From JAAYXS01 sp964550375 (GTDB lineage: Bacteria; Planctomycetota; Phycisphaerae; UBA1845; Fen-1342), in the NCBI GenBank assembly GCA_964550375.1, contig CAZJYX010000011.1, forward strand, positions 1-64,000: a DNA stretch of 64,000 bases, written 5' to 3'. Numbering within the stretch: the first letter of the stretch is position 1; every line of letters starts with the position of its first letter. Both the position numbers and the translations under genes were made by a program. The notes beneath the pieces were generated by a model that worked only from the letters and a program-made list of their open reading frames with translations, ran no database searches and was not told where the DNA came from. Shown here piece by piece: positions 1-7,930 of this stretch.

Positions 1-367
<367 letters not shown>

Positions 368-491
368 GCGCTTATGAATCGCTGTGTTTCAGAATCGTAT
401 CCTGACACGCGAAGACCTGACGTCACCATGAACTCACCGTGAGTGCTATCCGGGGCGCTGACGACATCGTTGGCGCCCCGGCACACGATCT

Positions 492-599
492 GCCGGTGAC
501 CTGACGTGTGGGGCCACACCTGATCCCATTCCGAACTCAGTAGTTAAGCCCACACGGCCGATGGTAGTCCTGATCGGGCGAGAGTAGGTGATTGCCGGC
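492..599 (+). rRNA. rrf: 5S ribosomal RNA
   Basis: The conserved core CCTGATCCCATTCCGAACTC and the GCGAGAGTAGGT segment near the 3' end are both present. The ends pair as GCCGGTGAC (from 492) with the terminal GATTGCCGGC (to 599), giving a 108-nt 5S RNA. It lies about 125 nt downstream of the 23S gene, a normal linked rRNA operon, and a strong terminator follows directly. No tRNA is visible in the 23S-5S spacer. Confidence 0.95.
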
Positions 600-605
600 T
601 TTTTT

Positions 606-645
606 GGCCCGCCGATGCGAATGTGTCGGCGGGCCGCCTTTTTTT
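606..645 (+). terminator. rho-independent terminator of the rRNA operon
   Basis: A perfect 10-bp stem GGCCCGCCGA (606-615) pairs with TCGGCGGGCC (626-635) around a 10-nt loop, and a run of seven T residues follows at about 639-645. It sits immediately after 5S rRNA. The convergent trkA gene ends at 681, so the hairpin may also stop transcripts from that side. Confidence 0.9.
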
Positions 646-680
646 ATGCGCTGCACTGAGTTCCGGATGCGCCAGGTCTG

Positions 681-1337
681 CTATGCGGCCAGGAAGCGGG
701 CCAGGTCCAGTTCGCGTCCCATAACCATCATGACCTCGCGGGCGCGTATGACGGTGTCGGCGGTTGGCAGGAAGCGGTAGTGTTCGTCCCCTTCCGCGCG
801 CAAGGCCAGCACCAGCAGGTTGTAGTTCGAGCGCACGCCTGATTCGGCCAGGGAACGCCCATGCAGGACCTGAGGGGCCAGTACCTCCATGATGCGGTAG
901 TCCTCGGCGAGGGGGAACATGTCGACGAAGTTCGGGTTGGCGATGCGCCGGGCGACGCGTTCGGCGGTCTCGCGCTCGGGGTAAATGATCTCGGTTACGC
1001 CGACTGCGCGGAGGATTTCGGCGTGGTCGTCATTGGCGGCGGTGGAGCGGATGCGCTCGACGCCGAGGTGCTTGAGGTGCAGCGCGCAGAGGATGCTGGG
1101 TTCGGTACTGCGGTCGCCGAGTGACATGGTGGCCTCGCTGACCGGGGCGGTCAGGACGCCGGCGAGCATTTCGGGTTTGCGGACGTCGCCGATCACGGCG
1201 CGGTGGACTTCGTCGCGGATGTTCTGGACGCGATCCTCGCGCGCGTCGATCGCGAGGACTTCGCAGCCGAGGCGCACGAGGTCGCGCGCCAGGTAGGTGC
1301 CGAACTGCCCTAATCCGATGACACAGACTTGCTTCAT
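681..1337 (-). CDS. trkA: TrkA/KtrA-type potassium uptake regulatory subunit
   Basis: This is the cytoplasmic nucleotide-binding gating subunit of a Trk/Ktr potassium uptake system. The N-terminus starts with a Rossmann dinucleotide motif (CVIGLGQFGTYLARDL), followed by an RCK domain of about 140 residues with the strand-end acidic residue in VLAIDARE. A shorter C-terminal TrkA-C (RCK_C) domain covers roughly residues 140-219. I chose the ATG at 1337 because GAGGA lies 8 nt upstream. A TTG at 1352 would add five residues and overlap the trkH stop. The gene follows trkH directly, so the two are translationally coupled and should form one transporter. At about 219 residues it matches single-RCK KtrA proteins rather than the double-RCK E. 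coli TrkA. Confidence 0.93.
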   Translation of the reverse strand: MKQVCVIGLGQFGTYLARDLVRLGCEVLAIDAREDRVQNIRDEVHRAVIGDVRKPEMLAGVLTAPVSEATMSLGDRSTEPSILCALHLKHLGVERIRSTAANDDHAEILRAVGVTEIIYPERETAERVARRIANPNFVDMFPLAEDYRIMEVLAPQVLHGRSLAESGVRSNYNLLVLALRAEGDEHYRFLPTADTVIRAREVMMVMGRELDLARFLAA

Positions 1338-1348
1338 GGCCGTGGTCC

Positions 1349-2716
1349 TCAACCAATCATGACGCGCTCGACCGGGAATTCATAGTGCTGGCGCGGCTGC
1401 GAGACGACGGCCAGGGCCATCGTGAGCGGGCCGACGCGCCCGACCAGCATGGTCAGGATAATCCAGATTTTTCCGACCGCGGAGAGACTGGGCGTCAGGC
1501 CGGTGGAAAGGCCGACGGTGCCGAAGGCCGACACCTGCTCGAACATGAGGTTCTCGAGCGGCGTGCCGGCGCCGCCCTCGCTGAGCGCCAGGATCATTAC
1601 GCCGACGACGTTCCACATTACGGCAAGCGTGATCACCAGGCTGGCTCGTTGCAGCAGGTCGAAGGGCAGGCGGCGTCCGAGAATGCTGGTGCTTTCGCGG
1701 CCGCGCAGGCGGGCCGTGAGGCGGGTCAGCCAGACAGTCGCCGTGACCGTCTTGACGCCGCCGGCGCAGGAGCCCGGTGAGCCACCCACGAGCATCAATG
1801 GGACGAAGATCAGCAGGGCGGCCAGCGGCAGTGCAGCGATTTCGACGGTGTGGAAGCCGGCGGTGCGGGCCGTAACGGACTGGAAAAGGCCCTGTAGTAG
1901 CCTTTCGCCGGCGCTATCTCCGAGGTGGGTCCAGCTGGCGGGCAGCAGCGTCAGGGCACCGCCCGCGGTCAGGAAGAGACTGGACCACAGGACGACGCGG
2001 GTGTGCAGGGAGAACTTGACGAAGCGGGAGGGCCGGCGTCGCAGGCGGGCCCAGCCGCGGGACAGGAGTTCGAGCAGGACGGGGTAGCCGAGGCCGCCGA
2101 GCGTAATCAGGGCCATGACGGTACCCATCAGCGGGAGCGAATTGCGCAGGCTGGACAGGCTGTCGGCGTAAAGTGAGAACCCCGCGTTGCAGAAGGCTGA
2201 GACCGCTAGGAATACCGCCTCGAACGCGTCGGTGGCTGGCAGGCTGGAGCGCAGCAGCAGGGCACCGAGCCCTTCGAGCAGGAAAGTCAAGGTGATGATT
2301 CGCAGGGCTGCCGTGCGGAGGCTGATGCGCGTTTGTCGCTGAAAGAACGCGTCATGCACGGCAGCCTGGGAGCTTAGCGACAAGCGGACGCGCACGACTT
2401 CGGCGGCCAGGGCGGCGAACGTCATCAGACCCAGGGCCCCGAGCTGGATCAGGATCAGGATGACGATTTGCCCGAAGCGCGAGTAGGCGGTGCCCGTGTC
2501 GACGGTGATCAGGCCGGTGACGCACACGGCCGAGGTGGCGGTGAAAAGCGCGTCCAGGAGGCGTACGGGTTCCTGCTGGTGCGCGGCCGGCAGGCGCAGC
2601 GCGATGGTGCCCGCCAGGATCAGGGCCACGAACGTTGCCAGGAGCAACGCCTGGGGCCGGCGGAGCAGGCGGCTCCAGAGGGATGCTATGCTTGGCCGGG
2701 GGAGGACGTTTGCCAT
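1349..2716 (-). CDS. trkH: Trk/Ktr-type potassium transporter membrane subunit
   Basis: This is the polytopic inner-membrane K+ (or Na+-coupled K+) translocating subunit. Four repeated membrane-pore-membrane units are visible, each with its selectivity-filter glycine: CVTGL (about residue 65), CNAGF, RTAGF and GTVGL. The protein is about 455 residues long. The open frame extends 37 codons further upstream (to 2827), but that stretch is Pro/Ala-rich and unlike the family. The ATG at 2716 puts the first hydrophobic helix at about residues 22-42, so I start there; no well-spaced ribosome binding site supports it. It lies directly upstream of trkA. KtrB and TrkH cannot be told apart reliably here. 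Confidence 0.93.
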   Translation of the reverse strand: MANVLPRPSIASLWSRLLRRPQALLLATFVALILAGTIALRLPAAHQQEPVRLLDALFTATSAVCVTGLITVDTGTAYSRFGQIVILILIQLGALGLMTFAALAAEVVRVRLSLSSQAAVHDAFFQRQTRISLRTAALRIITLTFLLEGLGALLLRSSLPATDAFEAVFLAVSAFCNAGFSLYADSLSSLRNSLPLMGTVMALITLGGLGYPVLLELLSRGWARLRRRPSRFVKFSLHTRVVLWSSLFLTAGGALTLLPASWTHLGDSAGERLLQGLFQSVTARTAGFHTVEIAALPLAALLIFVPLMLVGGSPGSCAGGVKTVTATVWLTRLTARLRGRESTSILGRRLPFDLLQRASLVITLAVMWNVVGVMILALSEGGAGTPLENLMFEQVSAFGTVGLSTGLTPSLSAVGKIWIILTMLVGRVGPLTMALAVVSQPRQHYEFPVERVMIG

Positions 2717-2934
2717 GATCCTGTAAGCATAGCACGTCAGTGAAATGGCGGAAGGTGGTTGGCCGGCGAGCGTCAGGGCAGGCGCCGCTGGCGCCGGTGG
2801 GCGGGCGTGCGGGGATGCGGGTTGCACGGCGGTCGCCAGCCCTTAGACTAATGTCGTTCGTGCGGCCCATTGGTGTACGTGGCCCGCGTTACGCGGGGTG
2901 CTGGCTGAGCAGACCGGATTCAGAGGAGATCAAG

Positions 2935-3708
2935 ATGCGTCGCGTGGTGTTTGCCGTCCTGTTGGTCGTTTTGGTTGCGGCGCCGTTGCGGGGACAGGAT
3001 TCCGGGCGTGAGCGGCCGGGGGGGTCGGCGCGCCCGCTGCCGCAGGCCGCCGCGCCGCGCGCCGAGCAGGGCCGGGAGATTCCCGTGCTGCAGAAGCTGC
3101 GCTACGTCTGCAAGCGGTTGGACCTGGATGCGCGGCAGCGGGAGCACGCGGAAGGCGTGCTGGCCATGATTGCGGCGGAGGCCGATATGGGTGAGGCGGA
3201 GACGCGGCAGCGCATGGAAGAGATCATGTCCACGTACCATGCCATGCAGGCGGCCAAGGACGAGGGCGACGAGGAGCGCGCCGAGGCTCTGCGGGATGAG
3301 CTGATCGGGCTGGCACCGGGCACGGAGGCGCAGCGCAAGTTCGTCGAGCGCATGAAGCCGGCCCTTAATGAGGAACAGCAGGCCCGCCTCGACGCGCTGC
3401 TCGAGCAACTGAAGGATGCGAAGCTGCAGGACGTCGAACTCAAGCCCATCGAGGTGCTGCGCCTGGCTCGCCAGCAGAACCTGACTTCGCCGCAGGTGGC
3501 GCAGCTCAGGGTCCTGCAGGATGAGTTTCGCCGACAGATCGAAAGCGTGACCGACGAGGACGAGCAAAGCGGATTGCTGGACAAGCTTATCCAGGATATC
3601 TCGGGTTTGCTGACGGGCGAGCAGCGGACTACCTTCAACCGCGAAATCGAGAGCCGCCGGCTGGACTGGCCCGGTCCGACTGAAGCCGGCACCGCTCCCG
3701 CCGACTAA
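2935..3708 (+). CDS. secreted Spy/CpxP-like alpha-helical protein
   Basis: I do not recognise a named gene. The ATG at 2935 has a good ribosome binding site (AGAGGAG, about 7 nt upstream), and a signal peptide follows (MRRVVFAVLLVVLVAAPLRG, then QD), so the product is exported. The mature 235 or so residues are charged and almost entirely helical. Three LTxxQ-like motifs (LNEEQQARL, LTSPQVAQL, LTGEQRTTF) recall the periplasmic chaperone fold of Spy/CpxP, but the match is weak and the protein is longer than Spy. It is divergent from trkH and convergent with the carboxypeptidase gene. Function is unknown; a periplasmic stress or chaperone role is only a suggestion. Confidence 0.75.
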   Translation: MRRVVFAVLLVVLVAAPLRGQDSGRERPGGSARPLPQAAAPRAEQGREIPVLQKLRYVCKRLDLDARQREHAEGVLAMIAAEADMGEAETRQRMEEIMSTYHAMQAAKDEGDEERAEALRDELIGLAPGTEAQRKFVERMKPALNEEQQARLDALLEQLKDAKLQDVELKPIEVLRLARQQNLTSPQVAQLRVLQDEFRRQIESVTDEDEQSGLLDKLIQDISGLLTGEQRTTFNREIESRRLDWPGPTEAGTAPAD

Positions 3709-3768
3709 GACCAGGCCGCTCGGAGGTTGTTTGGTGGGTCGTTGGTGCCCGCCGACAGTCCAGTGCGA

Positions 3769-3792
3769 CAGGGGCTGCCGGGGCAGCCCCTG
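3769..3792. terminator. intergenic hairpin between convergent genes
   Basis: CAGGGGCTG pairs with CAGCCCCTG around a 5-nt loop and is followed by TGTTAAC rather than a clear T-tract. It lies between two convergent genes (ends at 3708 and 3872), where a bidirectional terminator is expected. The missing U-tract lowers confidence. Confidence 0.5.
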
Positions 3793-3871
3793 TTAACGCA
3801 GCGGAGGTTTCGAGACGTTTGCCGCGTTCAGCGGCGGCCGAGCGGGCCGGTGCCGGTGGCGCGGTGGACTG

Positions 3872-6151
3872 CTAATCGGCCCGGCCGGTCAGCAACTGCA
3901 CGAACGGGTCAATGTCGAACGCATTGACCAGGCCGTCGCCGTTGATGTCGGCCAGCATGTAGTCGCAATCGGGGTACGCCAGGGCGTAGGCGGCCGAATC
4001 GGTCAGGGCCAGGACGAACGGGTCGATGTCGAAGGCATTGACCAGGTCGTCGCAGTTCAGGTCGCCCAGCAGTTGCGGGCACCCGGCCGGATCGGCGCCC
4101 CACACCACGACGTCGTCGATGTTCCAGCCGCAGTAGGTGATGGTTCCGTTGGTCGGGCCCATCGTCCAGCGCAGATAGACGTTCGGCTGGCCGTCGGCAA
4201 TTGCCGAGATATTGAAGCGCTGGTGGACCCATTCGCCATCGTAGAGGTTGGCCGTGGTGTTCTGCCAGAGGTTGGTCCAGTTGGTTCCGTCTGTGCTGAT
4301 GCGCACGTACGCGCGGTCGTTGGCGAAGGACTCGACGCCCAGCCAGCGGTAGAAGGAGAGCGTCGTGTCGACCGAGTTAGTGCAATCCAGCGCGGGGGTG
4401 GTCAGATGGAACTCGGGCATGTTATTCGTGTAGTGGCCGCCCGGGTTGTAGCCGTAGACCCGGGCGCCGGTGAAGGCGCTGCCCGGGTTGCCAGCCGCGC
4501 CGGAGGCCAGGCCCCAGGCCCACTGGCCCTGCGTGGTCCAGCCGGGGTTGCTGTCCATGTTCGCGTCAAGCACGACGGTGAACGGCCGGGCCTCGGCGGT
4601 GTAAGGAACCCCGGGTGCAGTGCGCGGCGCCCGGGCGACGAGGCCGACGGTGTTGGCGGCCGAGAGGTAGAACTGCCGGGTGTGCCCGCAGGGGGTGGCG
4701 GGCAGCGTCACGCGGTAGAGGTCTTCGCCCAGGTGCGTCAGGGGGTACTGCGTGTATGCTCCGCTAGTGCCGACGCGGGTGTGCAGCGTCGGCGATTCCG
4801 GGTCGAGGGTGCCGCCCAGCACCCTGATGTTCACGGAGAACTCCGCTTCCTCATCGGGTGTCAGCCGCTCGGGCCGCCCGTCCGTGAGCGTGAACTTGAT
4901 CGGCTTGGCCGACCACTCGGCCAGGCGCAGTACGGCCGGGAGGTTCTCCTCGCTGTTGGGGATGATCTGGTCGGCCGGCAACAGGAAGCCGTACTGCCCG
5001 GTGTCGCGCAGCTCGTAGGTGAACTCGATTACGCCGCACTCGTCGTAGCACCAGTCGACGGTGCCTCCGCCAACCGGGTAGATGGCGCTGTAAATCGGTC
5101 CGTACTCGTAGTACACCTCATGCACGGCGAGAATCTCGTGGTGCATGGCGGCGTTCAGGGCCATGAACCACTCGTGATCCGCCGGGAGGTCGCTCGTGTA
5201 GCCGTACGGCGACATGATCAACTGGGAGTAGCTGTGATAGCTGATGCCGGAGACGATGCGCGGGTTAGCCAGGAAGAAGTCGCGGAAGACCTGCGTTTCC
5301 GGCTCGGAGAACGGGCCGGTTCCATGATAGGTATCGGAACACGGATTGCTGCTCGATCCGACCGTGCCCCAGCCGGCGCCGAAGTTGCGGTTGAGGTCGA
5401 CGCCGTAGCAGGGCGTGCCCGGCCGGCGGTTCTTGCGCCACATGCGGTCAGTCGTCCAACTATGGATGTAGCCGTCGGGATTGAGAACCGGGATGATGAC
5501 GAACTCGAGTTGGTTGACCAGACCGGTGACGCGCAAGTCTGAGCCGTACCCATTGACGAGCTGGTCGGCCACCCACATGACGACCATGGGCGTGATCCAT
5601 TCGCGGGCGTGGATCGTCGCGTCCAGCACGACCATCGGCTTCTCGGCGCCTCCGGGGCCGGTGATGCGGATGGCCCAGATGGGGCGCTCTTCAAGCGACT
5701 CGCCGATGCTGAACACCTCGGCGAGGTCGGGCCGCAGCGTCTGCAAGGCGATGAGCTTGTCGTAGATCTCATCGTGAGTCTTGTAGTTCTCGTACCACTC
5801 AGTCCGGTCAAAGGGATCCACCGGACCGGACCGTGCCAGGCTCGCACGCTCGGCGTCGATCAACACCTGGATGTCCTCCTGGAGCACCTCGTAAGGAAGC
5901 CCCATCAGACCCAGCGCGCGGAATCCATCGGGCGGGAACAGGTAATCCACCGGGCCCAGACCCTCGCGGCCGCTCATTAACAGCCCGCCCAGGGCGTGGA
6001 TGTGCTGAACCTGATCCCAATTCTCGACAAACACGCGAACGAACTTGTGGCCGTCATAGCGAACGGGCGCCGCGCCGTCATCCGCGACCGCGGAGCCGCA
6101 CCAGCAGGCCAGCACCAGAACCAGGCAGGCACGTTTCAGATAGGCGTACAT
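3872..6151 (-). CDS. secreted M14 zinc carboxypeptidase with C-terminal dockerin-like repeats
   Basis: This is an exported metallopeptidase that removes C-terminal residues from peptides. A signal peptide (CLVLVLACWCGSAVADD) is followed by a propeptide-like region and an M14 catalytic domain at about residues 125-410. Visible family motifs are the zinc-binding HAREW (about 180), NPDGY, the substrate-binding DLNRNF, the third zinc-ligand region SYHSYSQ, and the catalytic Glu in EFTYELRD (about 377). A beta-sandwich region (about 530-690) precedes two calcium-loop repeats at the C-terminus, each ending VNAFDIDPFV. Those repeats resemble dockerin type I units and the EF-hand tails common on planctomycete exoproteins. 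AAGGAG precedes the ATG. The gene is monocistronic, flanked by hairpins. Substrate specificity (A/B-type or D-type) cannot be decided. Confidence 0.92.
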   Translation of the reverse strand: MYAYLKRACLVLVLACWCGSAVADDGAAPVRYDGHKFVRVFVENWDQVQHIHALGGLLMSGREGLGPVDYLFPPDGFRALGLMGLPYEVLQEDIQVLIDAERASLARSGPVDPFDRTEWYENYKTHDEIYDKLIALQTLRPDLAEVFSIGESLEERPIWAIRITGPGGAEKPMVVLDATIHAREWITPMVVMWVADQLVNGYGSDLRVTGLVNQLEFVIIPVLNPDGYIHSWTTDRMWRKNRRPGTPCYGVDLNRNFGAGWGTVGSSSNPCSDTYHGTGPFSEPETQVFRDFFLANPRIVSGISYHSYSQLIMSPYGYTSDLPADHEWFMALNAAMHHEILAVHEVYYEYGPIYSAIYPVGGGTVDWCYDECGVIEFTYELRDTGQYGFLLPADQIIPNSEENLPAVLRLAEWSAKPIKFTLTDGRPERLTPDEEAEFSVNIRVLGGTLDPESPTLHTRVGTSGAYTQYPLTHLGEDLYRVTLPATPCGHTRQFYLSAANTVGLVARAPRTAPGVPYTAEARPFTVVLDANMDSNPGWTTQGQWAWGLASGAAGNPGSAFTGARVYGYNPGGHYTNNMPEFHLTTPALDCTNSVDTTLSFYRWLGVESFANDRAYVRISTDGTNWTNLWQNTTANLYDGEWVHQRFNISAIADGQPNVYLRWTMGPTNGTITYCGWNIDDVVVWGADPAGCPQLLGDLNCDDLVNAFDIDPFVLALTDSAAYALAYPDCDYMLADINGDGLVNAFDIDPFVQLLTGRAD
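3908..4070 (-). repeat. two tandem dockerin-like calcium-binding repeats (coding)
   Basis: Two copies about 114 bp apart (about 3908-3956 and 4022-4070) encode GDLNCDDLVNAFDIDPFV and ADINGDGLVNAFDIDPFV. Each has the D-x-N-x-D-G/D loop of an F-hand calcium site followed by a conserved helix. They form the C-terminal module of the carboxypeptidase. Confidence 0.85.
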
Positions 6152-6510
6152 TGATTCGCTCCTTCATCTCCCCCTGGCAAGCTGCCGAGCGCCCGGCCAT
6201 TGTCCATCCGGGCCGCTGGATCGATTGTACCGGAAGGTAGCAGCAGTGCGAAGACGTATTTCCCGCCTCGAGGTTCCTGTGAGGATCGGCAAATGGGGTC
6301 TGGCGCGCCCATTCGGGCAAGAGACTGCCTCGTGCTGGTATGCTCCGGGCCGCGCTGCTGGTGCCAGCCCACGTGTGCGGTCATGACGGTCTGCGGCTGG
6401 CGCTCCTCCGGTGGTAACGTGCCGTGTTGAATACACACGAGAGCGGCCGCCCGGCGCGGGGCCGGGCGGCCGCAAATGCCTTGTCCTGCAATCGTTTACC
6501 GTGATACCAG
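6152..6510. other. intergenic region without a recognisable gene
   Basis: This covers the upstream region of the carboxypeptidase gene and the downstream region of the PEP-CTERM gene. Short open frames on both strands have no family features. The only clear element is the hairpin at 6443-6473. Confidence 0.6.
6443..6473 (-). terminator. GC-rich hairpin downstream of the PEP-CTERM gene
   Basis: A perfect 13-bp stem GCGGCCGCCCGGC (6443-6455) pairs with its complement (6461-6473) around a 5-nt loop. It lies 38 nt beyond the stop codon of the minus-strand gene 6511-7323. There is no clear U-tract, but position and stability suit a terminator. Confidence 0.6.
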
Positions 6511-7323
6511 CTAACGTCGGCGAACAACAAGAGTCAGGCCGAGCGCCAGCAGAACGAGAGCACTCGGTTCGGGAACAATGCTGAAGTTGTCCCAGGCCAT
6601 GATGTTGCCGGCCGTCGAACCGCCTGTGAAGAAGCGGAACCCGGTGGCCGTGCCGCCATCCGGAAGCAGGAAGAACCAGTCGGCAGGTTCGTACACGGCG
6701 ATCGGGCCATCGTCCGAGAGGTTCTGGATGGTCACCTGCAAAATGCGTTGGGTCGACAATTCGAAGGTCGTGGATTGGCGATACCACTTGCCGATCTGCA
6801 GGCCGGCCCACTCGTCACCCGGCGAGATGCCGGGTGCGCCATACCCCAAAACCATGTAGTTGGCGTTGAAGTGGGTTGAAGTTGCCAGATCCGTGCACGC
6901 GTACAGCGTCTGCCAATGGGCGGCCACAGTGGAGTCCTGGAGCGAGAAACTGCCCAGGTAATCGGTCGCCGGCAGCTCTCCATTGAACTCTGGACAGACA
7001 TCGTACGTGACCGTCCACACGTCGCCGGCGTCCCAGTCGAAATCATGCTGCGCGCGTCCATAGGCCGGGGCGCCCTCCGAGCGGCCCGCGGCGAACTGCG
7101 CACCGCCGGCAGGATTCCACGGAATGCCCAGGGGGTTGCCGATGTACGTGTAGACCTTGTAGTCCGCCGAGTCGACCACTGGCAGGTACCAGTCCTGCTG
7201 GCCGGTCAGAACAGTCCCGCCCATTGAGCCGACATAGTCGGGTGCTTCAAACCCGGTGACAAAGGCAGCGTGGGCGGTCGCGGCCAATGTCGCACAGAGA
7301 AAGGCTAAGGCAAGCTGTTTCAT
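6511..7323 (-). CDS. PEP-CTERM sorting-signal exported protein
   Basis: This 270-residue protein has an N-terminal signal peptide (MKQLALAFLCATLAATAHA) and a canonical PEP-CTERM tail: VPEPSALVLLALGL, then a hydrophobic helix and RRR at the extreme C-terminus. Such proteins are cut and sorted to the surface by exosortase (known for the family; no exosortase gene is in this window). The body reads as a beta-rich, jelly-roll-like domain (FETPDY-type start, GEWAGLQIGKWYR-type turns) of unknown ligand. GAGGAGG lies just ahead of the ATG. It is a single-gene unit with its own hairpin downstream and a candidate promoter upstream. Biological role is unknown; matrix or exopolysaccharide association is an inference. 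Confidence 0.88.
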   Translation of the reverse strand: MKQLALAFLCATLAATAHAAFVTGFEAPDYVGSMGGTVLTGQQDWYLPVVDSADYKVYTYIGNPLGIPWNPAGGAQFAAGRSEGAPAYGRAQHDFDWDAGDVWTVTYDVCPEFNGELPATDYLGSFSLQDSTVAAHWQTLYACTDLATSTHFNANYMVLGYGAPGISPGDEWAGLQIGKWYRQSTTFELSTQRILQVTIQNLSDDGPIAVYEPADWFFLLPDGGTATGFRFFTGGSTAGNIMAWDNFSIVPEPSALVLLALGLTLVVRRR

Positions 7324-7930
7324 CCCTCATCCTCCTCGAAGAAACGCGAAGTGCTTGGGTGCTCGGGCTACGCTTCCCAGACCCTCGACTGTCTAAGCTA
7401 GCTCTTTCTGAGGGCAAGTCAAGAGGAAACCAGCCCCAATCGTAGTTGTCTTTGCACAACCGACCGCGGGTGGGGGCCGTGCGCGCTCCCGGAGTCCAGT
7501 GTGTGCCTGGCTCCGAGTTTCGGAGTAGATAGATCGCCTATAAGTCCGGTGTTGGCTTTGCGCAGCGGAATGTCAGTACGTAGCAACGGCGCGAGAGGCG
7601 CTGGCGCTCGCTGGGCGCCCGATTGTGCGGAGTTGGAGGAACTGGGGAGGCTTCTTTCCGCGTTGAGTTAGACCGCGCCAGTGCCCATCCCGGACGTCAC
7701 TATCGCCGCGGATTATTCTGCGACACCAGTAGTCGGTTTATCAGGAGTGGGGGCGAGTCAGATGCGCCGTCTTTGACGTCGCCGCTCCTCGCTCACCATG
7801 GCGGAACGGAGCGGTGGGACCAGCCGATGGGACCAGTTCGAGACGGAGCAACCAGTTCCTCCGCCGATCGTTGCGGCACAGACCAGAGCGGGATACTTCG
7901 GACATGCGGGATGAAACGGGCCTGTGCCAG
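7324..7930. other. intergenic region of about 600 bp, no gene recognised
   Basis: Beyond the candidate promoter at 7395-7422 I see no coding or RNA feature. A 119-codon plus-strand frame (7623-7982) overlaps the 3' end of the minus-strand glycosyltransferase gene and has no recognisable composition or motif. Confidence 0.5.
7395..7422 (-). promoter_or_regulatory. candidate sigma-70 promoter for the PEP-CTERM gene
   Basis: Reading the minus strand, TTGACT (7422-7417) is followed after 16 nt by TAGCTT (7400-7395). This is about 70 nt upstream of the start codon. The -35 is strong and the -10 only fair. Confidence 0.4.

Noticed and set aside
4073..5542. 489-codon plus-strand frame inside the carboxypeptidase gene
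   Set aside because: Antisense to a gene with clear M14 and dockerin-like motifs; Val/Gly/Arg-rich composition typical of shadow frames.
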